Of a stretch of DNA of 7,859 nucleotides, positions 1-6,736 are shown piece by piece; within the stretch, counting starts at the first letter, position 1; each line of letters starts with the position of its first letter. The notes under the pieces were generated by a model, which saw nothing but the letters and a program-made list of their open reading frames with translations, did not search any database and had not been told where the DNA came from. The stretch lies in contig JAOZQW010000040.1 in assembly GCA_029932015.1 (NCBI GenBank), positions 4,084 to 11,942 on the forward strand, written 5' to 3'. This DNA is from Candidatus Fermentibacteraceae bacterium (GTDB lineage Bacteria > Fermentibacterota > Fermentibacteria > Fermentibacterales > JCC-6). A program made the translations under genes and the position numbers.

Positions 1-2120
1 ACGAGGTTGCGCTCCAGATCGACGGTAATGGCTCCCGATTTGCCGCCAGCGCCGAGGGAGCTGTATCCATTGACAGTGTAGTCCTCGGTGGGATACTCCT
101 GGACAGCGCGTCCGTGCAGGGAAGCATGGCTATCTCGCGTGGGGACCTCTCAGGTCATGTGGACATTTCAATGGACAGCCTGAGAATCGGCGCAGACGCA
201 TATCGGCTTGGTGTCGGGATAGATCTCGATGGCAATGACATCACTGCTGACAGTCTTCTCATCACCACTGCGGACGGCCGTCTTTACTCTGCGAGCATCG
301 CGGTCCGGACCGGTCTCCTGACCAGGTTCTCAGTAGGGGACATGAGGGCTTCCTATTCGAAGCACAGGATGATAACTGACGGAGCCCTCTCCGGCTTCAC
401 TGAGAATGGTGTGCTCGTTCTTGACACCCTGTGGTTCAACCCTCCAGTCGGAGTATTCGGCATGTCCGGGCTCTTTGGACCGGACAGCACTTCGATCAAT
501 GCTGATGTCGATCATTTTGACTTCTCGACTCTCAGGTCTCTCGTTGGGCTTCCATCGGATATGTCCGGTGTTGGGACATTTGCCTTCAGATTTCAGGAGG
601 GAAGTGAGACGATCTCGGGATCATTCACCGGAACCATCAGCGATCCGGTCTATGGGCAGTTCAGAATGGACAGCGTCACAGTGGATATCACAATGGATTA
701 CACCGGTCTGACCGTAAATGGCATATACGCCTGGCTCAACGGTGTCAGATCCGGACTCCAGCTGAAAGCATCCGGTATGTGGGATGCAGGAGAGATTGAT
801 CTCACACACACAATCCTGGACTGGGTGGAACTGGAGGTCAACGACATAGGGGACTGGCTCTTCTACGTGCTGCCTCTGCCGGTCAGGACCGTTGGAGCAA
901 GTGTCTCTGCCAGAGTGGAGTATGATCGTACAGCTCCAGAAGGACAGGACCTCGAGATCCAGGCCTCCGCGCGGATTGACAAGCTCTTCATCACCATGCT
1001 CGGGATTGAACTCCCCAGAGTGAACTTCTACCTTAATTATCCTGATTCGAGCCGGGCCGGCTTCAATTCACGTTTCACGCTGGGTGCGGGTGACATTGAT
1101 GAGGGCAATTTCTCCGCTGGATGCTACGCCTGGATCGAACAGCCGTATCCGCTTGATCTGGGGGATTACGATGTTTCCATAAGCCTCGATGAGATGGGGA
1201 TCCCCCTGCCCGGGATCGGAGCGGTGGAGGCATCAGGGGATCTCTCCTCTTCAGGCAGCGGTATCAGTGATAGACCGCTTCTCTCGGGTGACATCAGTAT
1301 CCTCGGGGGAGCTGTAGGCATACCGCAGGCCTCAGGGACTTCTTCGGAAGGCTCCTCGGAGCTGCCGTTCGATATGGCCATCGACATCGATGGCTCAAAT
1401 CTATGGTTCCGGACCAGCTTTGCTGATATCGAACTGGTTATGAAGCTCAGGGTACTCACTCTCGAGGAGCAGCCGACGGTCAATGGGGTCATATCTGCGG
1501 TCAGGGGACGTATCACCCTTCTCCAGACCGACTTCGATATCACTGAGGGAAGGGTGGAGCTGATCCAGGGGATCCCTCCCCAGGTACATCTCAATGTAGT
1601 TGCCCAGACCACAGTCAGGAGCCTGATGAATCAGGAAAGGTACGACATCACTGTAAGAATTACAGGTGATGCCGACAATCCTGAGGTGAATATGACGGGT
1701 GTCGGACCTTCAGGAACGATCTCCCAGGAGGACATACTGACTCTGCTTGCTGTAGGTGTCACATACGGTGAGATGCAGCAGTTGAACTCCTCAGCGCTCA
1801 GGAGCGAAGTGGAGAACGTGGCTCAATCCCTTGTTGGCAACCTCATTGCACGGAGTATACGGCACGAGATAGGACTGGATACATTCCAGATATCACCGGA
1901 GCTTTTCGCCGACACAACCAGCCTCGTTCTCAATGTGGGAAAGTATGTGCTCCCCAATGTGTATGTCTCGTATAAGGGAGATGTCTTCTCACCAAGCCCC
2001 GGTACATTCAGTCTTCAGTATCTGTTCAGCTCCGATTTCTATATCGAGGGAACCAGCCGTTCTACTATTCATGGTGACCTCGAACCCACTCTCGAACTCC
2101 ATTACACGATCCACTACTAA
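1..2120 (+). CDS. TamB-like translocation/assembly module protein, C-terminal part (5' end outside window)
   Basis: The frame is open from base 3 through the left edge to a TAA at 2118-2120, so the GTG at 114 is an internal valine and not the start; about 705 residues are visible. The first ~400 residues are long runs of short alternating hydrophobic/polar strands with many G, D and S, as in the beta-helical or groove-like body of TamB/AsmA-type proteins. From about base 1240 there is a Gly/Ser-rich linker and then a typical TamB_C (DUF490) domain: GRITLLQTDFDITEGRVEL at about 1506-1562, then an IPPQVHLNVVAQT strand, a GDADNPEV segment, SQEDILTLLAVG near 1721-1756, and a VGKYVLPNVYVSYKGD strand near 1938-1983. 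It ends in an aromatic-rich strand, HYTIHY. TamB proteins are anchored in the inner membrane, span the periplasm and work with a TamA/BamA-like barrel in outer-membrane protein insertion or lipid transport. The N-terminal anchor should lie left of the window. The family call is secure; the exact role in this organism is inferred. Confidence 0.9.
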   Translation, partial: EVALQIDGNGSRFAASAEGAVSIDSVVLGGILLDSASVQGSMAISRGDLSGHVDISMDSLRIGADAYRLGVGIDLDGNDITADSLLITTADGRLYSASIAVRTGLLTRFSVGDMRASYSKHRMITDGALSGFTENGVLVLDTLWFNPPVGVFGMSGLFGPDSTSINADVDHFDFSTLRSLVGLPSDMSGVGTFAFRFQEGSETISGSFTGTISDPVYGQFRMDSVTVDITMDYTGLTVNGIYAWLNGVRSGLQLKASGMWDAGEIDLTHTILDWVELEVNDIGDWLFYVLPLPVRTVGASVSARVEYDRTAPEGQDLEIQASARIDKLFITMLGIELPRVNFYLNYPDSSRAGFNSRFTLGAGDIDEGNFSAGCYAWIEQPYPLDLGDYDVSISLDEMGIPLPGIGAVEASGDLSSSGSGISDRPLLSGDISILGGAVGIPQASGTSSEGSSELPFDMAIDIDGSNLWFRTSFADIELVMKLRVLTLEEQPTVNGVISAVRGRITLLQTDFDITEGRVELIQGIPPQVHLNVVAQTTVRSLMNQERYDITVRITGDADNPEVNMTGVGPSGTISQEDILTLLAVGVTYGEMQQLNSSALRSEVENVAQSLVGNLIARSIRHEIGLDTFQISPELFADTTSLVLNVGKYVLPNVYVSYKGDVFSPSPGTFSLQYLFSSDFYIEGTSRSTIHGDLEPTLELHYTIHY

Positions 2121-2211
2121 GAGGTCGGGCTTCACTTTCGATAGTATATTCGACTGAATAATGAAACATTAGAAAATAAAACGTTTCATCGCTTGATTGC
2201 GCAGTAATCCA
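2121..2211. other. AT-rich convergent intergenic gap with weak inverted repeats
   Basis: This 91-bp gap lies between the stop codons of the convergent TamB-like and acetyltransferase genes and is clearly more A+T-rich than its flanks. It contains a perfect 7-bp inverted repeat, ATGAAAC (2161-2167) with GTTTCAT (2183-2189), separated by 15 nt, and a 5-bp stem TATTC/GAATA (2147-2151/2156-2160) with a 4-nt loop. Neither is followed by a convincing T-run, so a bidirectional terminator is possible but not demonstrated. No small ORF with a Shine-Dalgarno is apparent. Confidence 0.35.
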
Positions 2212-2757
2212 CTACGCATATTGCTTCCGGGTGATGCCATAGATCACCAGGTCTACGTAGGAGCCCTCCTTTCTGACATGCTGTCTCATGATTCCTTCGT
2301 GCTTCATGCCAAGCTTCTCCATTACCCTTCCCGAAGCAGTATTTCCAGAGAAGTGTGATGCATATATCCTGTTCAGCTCCATCTTATCGAAACCGTATTC
2401 GACCAGTGCCCGAGCTGCTTCAGTACAGTATCCCAGACCCCAGTATTGTCTGCCGGTCCAGTAGCCAAGTTCAGCCCTCGAGTGTTCCTTCTGAACCGTG
2501 AGTCCGACCGCACCCACCAGTTCCCCTGTATCCGTGAGCGTGATGGCGAGCGTAAGACTGTCTCCGCTTTCGATCCCTTCCCGGTGTGTTGATATCCAGT
2601 CCTCGGCCATTCCCTCTTTGTAGGGATGGGGAATATTCAGTGTCGTATCGGCGATCTCCCGGTCTCCTGCGAGCCTCATGACAGCATCCGCGTCCCGCTG
2701 AGTGAAGGGTCGAAGTATAAGTCTGTCAGTCTCAATCCGAGGCTGCGTATCGTTCAC
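2212..2757 (-). CDS. RimJ/RimL-type GNAT acetyltransferase (Acetyltransf_3-like)
   Basis: A 181-residue protein of normal length for the RimJ/RimL-like GNAT group. It opens with the usual signature TDRLILRPFTQRDADAV (residues 10-26). The acetyl-CoA pyrophosphate-binding motif A is ELGYWTGRQYWGLGYCTEA (96-114, Q-x-x-G-x-G-Y pattern), followed by a helix leading to N-x-x-S-x-x-V-M-E-K-L-G-M near residues 135-150. These enzymes transfer acetyl from acetyl-CoA to an N-terminal or small-molecule amine; the substrate here is unknown. The start is GTG at 2757, supported by AAGGA at 2769-2765, 7 nt upstream. The start overlaps the TGA of the preceding methyltransferase (GTGA, 2757-2754), so translational coupling is likely. 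It is the last gene of the four-gene leftward operon and ends in TAG at 2212-2214. The family is confident and the substrate open. Confidence 0.88.
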   Translation of the reverse strand: MNDTQPRIETDRLILRPFTQRDADAVMRLAGDREIADTTLNIPHPYKEGMAEDWISTHREGIESGDSLTLAITLTDTGELVGAVGLTVQKEHSRAELGYWTGRQYWGLGYCTEAARALVEYGFDKMELNRIYASHFSGNTASGRVMEKLGMKHEGIMRQHVRKEGSYVDLVIYGITRKQYA

Positions 2758-3482
2758 GACGGTTTCCTTGCGAGAAACAGGAGACCGGTGGCACCATGGA
2801 TACCTATTGAATGGACCCTTCTCCGGAGGCTTTCTCCTCTTCTCCTGTAATCCTCGAAACCGGCAAGGCCGACAGCTTTCTTGATATAGGCTTCCACCGC
2901 ATTGTCGACATGCTCGAGTCCCTCCGGATCCAGCGGGTCCGAATCGAGTTCTGCATGATCCGCTGTCGAGATATCCTCGAGTTCGAGTTCTTCGAGGAAA
3001 CCAAGTATTTCATCCCTCCAGAAGGTGCTGTAGTGAGGTCTGCCCAGGTCCTGATCGATGTCCGCCCACCACTCATGCAGAAGGACATGTGTCATCTGAG
3101 CCTCGGTCTGACCGTCCCTGTACATCTCCCTGACTAGGAAGAAACCTCCGGGTTCGAGGACTCTCACCATTTCATTGAGTGTCAGTTCCAGGTCCTCCAT
3201 ATGGTGAATGGAATTGGATATGCCGACGAGACCGAAAATATCATTCAAAAAGGGCATTCGAGCTGAATCGGCACAGACCGGCAGCACGTTCCCCGCTTCC
3301 TCCGTCAGAGCTGCTCCTTTGCTGAGCAGTTCCCGATCGATGTCGCAGGCCACAGAGAATCCGCTGCCGCCAACAGAACTGATGAGACCTGCAGCTGACC
3401 TTCCCGGTCCTGATGCAACATCAAGCAACTTCGAGGGCTTCAGGCTGGAGAGACGTTCCTCGAAGGCTTCCATCCCGGACAT
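2754..3482 (-). CDS. class I SAM-dependent methyltransferase (Methyltransf_11/25-like)
   Basis: A 242-residue cytosolic protein with a Rossmann-type methyltransferase core near its N-terminus. Motif I is KLLDVASGPGRSAAGL (18-33). The acidic end of strand 2, ACDID (45-49), should bind the ribose of S-adenosylmethionine. Motif II is CADSARMPF (~70-78), motif III the GISNSIHHMEDL segment (~87-98), and VRVLEPGGFFLVREMY (~106-121) is the strand-4/5 post-motif. The C-terminal ~110 residues, with HEWWADIDQDLG and a charged helical tail, probably form the substrate lid and are not diagnostic. The ATG at 3482 has an excellent AGGAGG Shine-Dalgarno (3493-3488) 5 nt upstream. It lies 30 bp after the preceding acetyltransferase and overlaps the next by 4 nt. 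It could methylate a small molecule, lipid or protein; the sequence does not decide. The core begins only ~18 residues in, which is short but normal for this class. Confidence 0.88.
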   Translation of the reverse strand: MSGMEAFEERLSSLKPSKLLDVASGPGRSAAGLISSVGGSGFSVACDIDRELLSKGAALTEEAGNVLPVCADSARMPFLNDIFGLVGISNSIHHMEDLELTLNEMVRVLEPGGFFLVREMYRDGQTEAQMTHVLLHEWWADIDQDLGRPHYSTFWRDEILGFLEELELEDISTADHAELDSDPLDPEGLEHVDNAVEAYIKKAVGLAGFEDYRRRGESLRRRVHSIGIHGATGLLFLARKPS

Positions 3483-3512
3483 ACGATCCTCCTGCAGTTG
3501 AATATCGGGTGT

Positions 3513-4289
3513 TTATCCCTGCCTGAGCTGATGGACTACCCATATGTTGGGTTCAATATACGTGCATCTGTTGGAAGCCGTATCTGCGGTGACAGGCACC
3601 AGAGCATCCTTTACAATGTATCTGCCGCTCTCAGGGAAGTCGAGATCCGTCCAGTCTGACCATTCCCCGATAGAACCCGTGATCGTCATTGAAGCACTGC
3701 AGACGCGGTCCAGCTCCCCTCCTGAACGGATATGTACACGAAGCCAGGGATCGAAGGGGAAGCCATCAGATCTCTTCCAGAGCATGTACTGCTCCATCGG
3801 AATGAGCGGATAGAGGTGCTTCATGTTCGGCCTTACAGGTGCAGCAAGGACTTCAAGGCCCTCATCCCGCCCCAGTTTTTTCATGGTCTGCAGCATGATA
3901 CCGCTCAATCCGCGTCCCCTGAACTCGGCCCCGACAGTTATCGCAAGCGCACTGAGGGCGTCAGGAGCCCTGCCGCAATCGAGACACTCGAAACCATTCG
4001 CCAGAGTGGCGTCCCAGCCGGTATCCGGCAGCCCCTGACCATCCTCCGGAAGGCTGAAGGGAATGCAGTTCCCTGCTGCTGCAAGGCGACCGGATGAATC
4101 ATCGAGAAGGGCGAACTGGAAACCAGCGAACTGGGAGTAGAGCCTTGCCCAGAATCTATTCGCAACAGTATCATGAAGCATGAACTCCGGCCATTCACCA
4201 GTGAGATCTCTGTCGATTTTCTGAAGGAGATCGGGCACCTCCGAAGCCATTACCAGTCGAAGACCATCTCCCGGGACGTCCAGTTTCAT
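3513..4289 (-). CDS. GNAT-fold acetyltransferase-like protein, 258 aa
   Basis: The centre carries a recognisable GNAT acetyl-CoA-binding stretch: LSALAITVGAEFRGRGLSGIMLQTMKKL in residues 112-139, with R-G-R-G-L-S matching R/Q-x-x-G-x-G/A and followed by the alpha-3 helix. The N-terminal half (FWARLYSQFAGFQFALLDDSSGRLAAAGNCIPF) resembles GNAT strands 2-4. The ~100 residues after motif A (DGFPFDPWLRVHIRSGGE, ASMTITGSIGEWSDWT, YIVKDALVPV, YIEPNIWVVH) form an extra strand-rich C-terminal region longer than in minimal ~150-residue GNATs. The ATG at 4289 has AAAGGA at 4299-4294, 4 nt upstream, and the frame ends in TAA at 3513-3515. It is the second gene of the leftward operon, 36 bp after the HIT gene and 30 bp before the methyltransferase. 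It is unrelated in detail to the acetyltransferase at the end of the operon, so it is not a recent tandem duplicate. The substrate is unknown. Confidence 0.82.
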   Translation of the reverse strand: MKLDVPGDGLRLVMASEVPDLLQKIDRDLTGEWPEFMLHDTVANRFWARLYSQFAGFQFALLDDSSGRLAAAGNCIPFSLPEDGQGLPDTGWDATLANGFECLDCGRAPDALSALAITVGAEFRGRGLSGIMLQTMKKLGRDEGLEVLAAPVRPNMKHLYPLIPMEQYMLWKRSDGFPFDPWLRVHIRSGGELDRVCSASMTITGSIGEWSDWTDLDFPESGRYIVKDALVPVTADTASNRCTYIEPNIWVVHQLRQG

Positions 4290-4325
4290 GCGGTCCTTTC
4301 ATTAGGCATTCCGATAACCGAACCG

Positions 4326-4700
4326 CTAATTCGGATAGGTCTTCTTCTCCGGAATGACACCTCTGATGCCGCCTCTGGGATCATCCACGTCCCTTTCGAA
4401 TCGCGGGATGAGATGGATGTGGACATGAGGAATAGTCTGCCCCGCTGCTGGACCTTCGTTGATGCCAATGTTGTATCCGTCTGCGGCAAGGCTCCTCTCC
4501 AGCTGTGATTTTCTGATAGACAGGGCCCTCGCGATTGAAGAGAGCTCCTCCGCTGTTGCTTCAAAGATGCTGGCGAAATGCCGGAACGGAATTATCAATG
4601 AGTGTGATGCTGAGACCGGATAAAGATCTCTGACCACATAGACATTATCGTCCTTCCAGAGGATTCTCTCTGGATCGGGCTCGCAGAATGGACAATTCAT
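4326..4700 (-). CDS. HIT-family (histidine triad) nucleotide-binding/hydrolase protein
   Basis: A 124-residue protein of typical HIT length. It opens MNCPFC (Cys3, Cys6), the metal-binding CxxC often seen in bacterial HIT/HINT proteins. It continues with VVRDLYPVSASHSLIIPFRHF (a P-x-S-x-x-H-x-L-I-I-P strand) and ends with the active-site block GYNIGINEGPAAGQTIPHVHIHLIPR, in which H92-x-H94-x-H96 is the histidine triad and H94 the expected nucleophile. HIT enzymes cleave nucleoside phosphoramidates, dinucleotides or adenylated adducts through a nucleotidyl-His intermediate. The longer frame to 4745 is rejected as a start: the ATG at 4700 has a near-perfect AAGGAGGT (4714-4707) 6 nt upstream and directly precedes the family's N-terminal motif. 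It is the first gene of the leftward operon and divergent from the glycosylase. A HINT-like aminoacyl- or nucleoside-phosphoramidase role is likely; the precise substrate is open. Confidence 0.93.
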   Translation of the reverse strand: MNCPFCEPDPERILWKDDNVYVVRDLYPVSASHSLIIPFRHFASIFEATAEELSSIARALSIRKSQLERSLAADGYNIGINEGPAAGQTIPHVHIHLIPRFERDVDDPRGGIRGVIPEKKTYPN

Positions 4701-4706
4701 GGCGGG

Positions 4707-4714
4707 ACCTCCTT
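4707..4714 (-). promoter_or_regulatory. strong Shine-Dalgarno that fixes the HIT start
   Basis: Reading leftwards, AAGGAGGT occupies 4714-4707 and is followed by 6 nt and then the ATG at 4700. It is close to the full anti-SD complement. It would lie inside coding sequence if the longer upstream frame to 4745 were translated, which argues for the shorter 124-residue protein. Confidence 0.75.
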
Positions 4715-4729
4715 CACCGGGAGACGGGT

Positions 4730-4759
4730 TTGACCTGTAGCTCACCTATGCTCCATAAT
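4730..4759 (+). promoter_or_regulatory. candidate sigma70-type promoter for the glycosylase operon
   Basis: TTGACC at 4730-4735 (5/6 to the -35 consensus) is separated by 18 nt from CATAAT at 4754-4759 (5/6 to the -10 consensus). Transcription would begin near 4766 and leave a ~30-nt leader before the GGAGGA and TTG start of the glycosylase. The location, between divergent genes and just upstream of the inferred start, is right. This is pattern matching by eye; the sigma-factor preferences of this organism are unknown. Confidence 0.42.
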
Positions 4760-4783
4760 GGTGCAACGGCTGACTGGAAGCAA
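4755..4783 (-). promoter_or_regulatory. candidate divergent promoter for the HIT-GNAT-methyltransferase-GNAT operon
   Basis: On the minus strand TTGCTT (4783-4778) is followed after 17 nt by CATTAT (4760-4755), a weak match to -35/-10. Its -10 occupies the same near-palindromic CCATAATGG block as the -10 of the rightward candidate. If both are real, the two operons share one polymerase-binding site and may compete. This match is weaker than the rightward promoter. Confidence 0.25.
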
Positions 4784-4784
4784 T

Positions 4785-4798
4785 GGAGGACTGAGTTG
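4785..4798 (+). promoter_or_regulatory. Shine-Dalgarno and TTG that decide the glycosylase start
   Basis: GGAGGA at 4785-4790, then five nucleotides, then TTG at 4796-4798 in the glycosylase frame. This is the only well-spaced Shine-Dalgarno in front of the conserved region. It places the start after the candidate promoter, whereas the ATG starts at 4688 and 4748 would lie upstream of its predicted transcription start. Confidence 0.65.
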
Positions 4799-5377
4799 CA
4801 GTATTTACACCCGTCTCAAGGATTCTTCGAGCTCGAAGCTCCACAGCTTGCACCTGCTCTTATCGGGTCTCTCCTAATAAGAAAGACCGCGGCGGGGACT
4901 GTTTCAGGGGCGATAGTGGAGACGGAAGCATATACCGAAGACGACCCGGCCAGCCATTCCTATCGCGGCTGCACGCAACGGAACGAAACGATGTTCAGGC
5001 ATGGAGGGTTTGCATATGTCTATTTCATATATGGTATGCATCACTGCTTCAATGTAACCTCGGGTCCGGAAGGCTCTGGTCAGGCTGTGCTCATAAGGGC
5101 AGTAGAACCACTGGACGGGATAGATATCATGAGAGAAAACAGGCCTGGGAGATCTGACGGGGAGTTATGCAGCGGTCCTGCCAGGCTCTGCAGCGCCTTC
5201 GGGATCACGATGGCTGATAATGGTGTTCATCTCGGGGCCGGTGAGCTATCGATCCTGATACCGTACAGCATAGACTCCATTGATATCGTCACATCCGGGA
5301 GGATCGGCATAAGTAATGCGCGGGAGAGAGAGTGGCGGTTCCGATCGGCAGATCCCAGATGGGTATCCCGAGTATGA
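4796..5377 (+). CDS. DNA-3-methyladenine glycosylase, AAG/MPG family
   Basis: A 193-residue protein, normal for bacterial members of the alkyladenine glycosylase family, which excises alkylated purines such as 3-methyladenine to start base excision repair. Family blocks appear in order: FFELEAPQLAPALIGSLLIRK (residues 10-30); IVETEAYTEDDPASHSYRG (41-59), where E44, Y46 and H54 correspond to human AAG Glu125, Tyr127 and His136; RNETMF and YVYFIYGMHHCFNVTS (74-89); AVLIRAVEPLDG with R101 at the human Arg182 position; SGPARLC; and the terminal WRF and WVSR. The start is TTG at 4796 because GGAGGA (4785-4790) lies 5 nt upstream and homology begins here. In-frame ATGs at 4688 and 4748 lack a good Shine-Dalgarno, and 4688 would overlap the HIT gene. 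The stop overlaps the next start (ATGA, 5374-5377). All key catalytic residues are present. Confidence 0.94.
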   Translation: MQYLHPSQGFFELEAPQLAPALIGSLLIRKTAAGTVSGAIVETEAYTEDDPASHSYRGCTQRNETMFRHGGFAYVYFIYGMHHCFNVTSGPEGSGQAVLIRAVEPLDGIDIMRENRPGRSDGELCSGPARLCSAFGITMADNGVHLGAGELSILIPYSIDSIDIVTSGRIGISNAREREWRFRSADPRWVSRV

Positions 5378-6021
5378 GGATTCTGCTGATAGCTGGGTTG
5401 ACCGCAGTCTGTACCGCACTCCCTGCTCATGCCTGGACAGAGACCGGCTCATGCCTGCTCCCGGAAGAAGACTTGACACTCACCTACATCATCAACGGAT
5501 CTTCAGTTATGTCATCTGATTTCCTTTCCTCCATCAGCGGCGTTTCCACGCTCGCACTGCATCAAGGCTGGAGTGAGGATGGAATACCCCGCATTGAGAC
5601 CTCTATCATCACCGATCTCACATGGGGAGTGATGGCTGTGACCCTCTCTGATACCGTTCTGCAATGGCTGATGGAGACAGACCTCGGTATTGAAGTACGC
5701 ACCGGGAGTCACAAATCAGAACCCCATGCTCTGATACCATTGATGCTCGAGCCGGGTGTTGCATGGAACTCCATCAGAGGTGGCTATCTGGAGCGCAATA
5801 CCGTTATTGCATGTGACCGGACAGTTACAGTTCCCGCGGGGAGTTTCGCTGGTTGCGTGATGATCTCCTCTGTGAGGGAGAGTTCTGAGAGCACCAGGAG
5901 TGCAGTCGAATACATCGCGCCTGGGATCGGAAGGATAATGCTGATCGAGGAGCTGTCCGCACCGGGGAGCTGGTCAATGATGCTCATCCACAGACTGGAT
6001 TCGATAGAACGGGACACCTAG
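5374..6021 (+). CDS. secreted/periplasmic protein of unknown function with signal peptide
   Basis: A 215-residue protein beginning MRILLIAGLTAVCTALPAHAW: a basic residue, a hydrophobic core and an AHA|W site give a standard Sec signal peptide cleaved after residue 20. Cys13 lies within the hydrophobic core but lacks a lipobox (no Leu at -3, Val at -1), so lipidation is unlikely. The mature part is mostly short beta strands. The closing stretch RTVTVPAGSFAGCVMISSV, followed by SAVEYIAPGIGRIMLIEEL, resembles the 'VPAGtF..C' and 'eyyApGvGlvk' pattern of several periplasmic beta-rich DUF proteins, but I do not recognise a named family. The ATG at 5374 is preferred over in-frame ATGs at 5332 and 5359 because it starts the signal peptide exactly and overlaps the glycosylase stop (ATGA). 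No strong Shine-Dalgarno is present, consistent with translational coupling. It converges on the membrane-protein gene with only 13 bp between stops. Confidence 0.78.
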   Translation: MRILLIAGLTAVCTALPAHAWTETGSCLLPEEDLTLTYIINGSSVMSSDFLSSISGVSTLALHQGWSEDGIPRIETSIITDLTWGVMAVTLSDTVLQWLMETDLGIEVRTGSHKSEPHALIPLMLEPGVAWNSIRGGYLERNTVIACDRTVTVPAGSFAGCVMISSVRESSESTRSAVEYIAPGIGRIMLIEELSAPGSWSMMLIHRLDSIERDT

Positions 6022-6034
6022 ACGATCAGCAGAG

Positions 6035-6736
6035 CTAAACCGCCCCTTCCGGCACCCGGAATGATGACAGCAATCGCACCGCGAGGAAGAGGAGACCGAT
6101 ACTCTCCAGAACGCCGAAGAAAAGGTAGACATCTCCATGAAACGCTGCCCCCTCTCCTACATGCCAGTTCATCATCCAGAGCGGATAGCCTTGCACTATC
6201 AGTAGCTGGAAGACTCCTGAGAGAGCCCAGGGAGTCCGAAATGCCTGAGCAATCGAACAGAGGATGAAGAGGACCCGACCGGAGAACGGCATCATGCACT
6301 CGATCACTACCATCAGCGATGCTGAGGTCGCAGCGGAGAATGGTATAAGGATCCAGAGCTGCCATGGGACCCCTCCGGCGCCTGAGCCCCATATTGCGGT
6401 CAGACCCGCTGAAATAAGGGAACCTGCCAATATCGGGAAGGCGAGTTCGGGCACAAGTAGTCCAGCTCGTCCTGCTCTGGATGGGAACAGGGTCAGAGCC
6501 AGGTGTCTTCGCTCCACGCTTGAGGGCCAGCCGGCCAGCAGAGCAGCGGGGATGCAACAGGCAGCCATTGATGCTGCAAGCGGAAGGGGTGGCACTGCAG
6601 CCTGTCCGGGCAGGAGCCAGGCAGAGAAGGGGAGCCCAAGCAACAGCCACCAGAAGGAATGTCTGCGGTGTGCCCACGCCCAGATGACGCGGAGCGCGAC
6701 CGACCAGACCCTTAAGAACCCAGGTCTTCGGGACAA
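6035..6736 (-). CDS. multi-pass membrane protein, probable ABC-2-type permease subunit
   Basis: A 233-residue very hydrophobic protein with about six predicted membrane spans: residues ~27-44, 48-70, 92-116, 124-147, a region spanning ~153-190, and 202-222. It is rich in Trp, Leu and Ala and ends in a short basic/hydrophilic tail. The size, six spans and position directly after an ABC-ATPase-like gene fit an ABC-2-type export permease, but no family motif settles it. The frame ends in TAG at 6035-6037. The best start is TTG at 6736, which overlaps the upstream gene by 25 nt and has only a weak upstream purine run (AAGCGGA); no ATG or GTG alternative exists near the N-terminus. An overlapping minus-strand frame (6018-6791) is rejected because it lacks a coherent membrane or domain pattern. 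Transport substrate unknown. Confidence 0.72.
   Translation of the reverse strand: MSRRPGFLRVWSVALRVIWAWAHRRHSFWWLLLGLPFSAWLLPGQAAVPPLPLAASMAACCIPAALLAGWPSSVERRHLALTLFPSRAGRAGLLVPELAFPILAGSLISAGLTAIWGSGAGGVPWQLWILIPFSAATSASLMVVIECMMPFSGRVLFILCSIAQAFRTPWALSGVFQLLIVQGYPLWMMNWHVGEGAAFHGDVYLFFGVLESIGLLFLAVRLLSSFRVPEGAV

Noticed and set aside
1166..1612. A 148-codon minus-strand open frame inside the TamB-like gene
   Set aside because: It lies opposite the conserved TamB_C domain and its translation has no domain character.
4701..4745. N-terminal extension of the HIT protein to 4745
   Set aside because: The ATG at 4700 has a near-perfect Shine-Dalgarno and directly precedes the conserved N-terminal CPFC motif; the extension is Pro/Gly-rich and overlaps the promoter region.
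4688..4795. N-terminal extension of the glycosylase from ATG 4688 or 4748
   Set aside because: No Shine-Dalgarno at either ATG, no family homology in the extension, overlap with the HIT gene for 4688, and a better GGAGGA-TTG start at 4796.
6047..6061. TTCCGG-CAC-CCGGAA hairpin near the convergent stops, considered as a terminator
   Set aside because: Only a 6-bp stem with a 3-nt loop, no T-run on either strand, and it lies inside the membrane-protein coding sequence.
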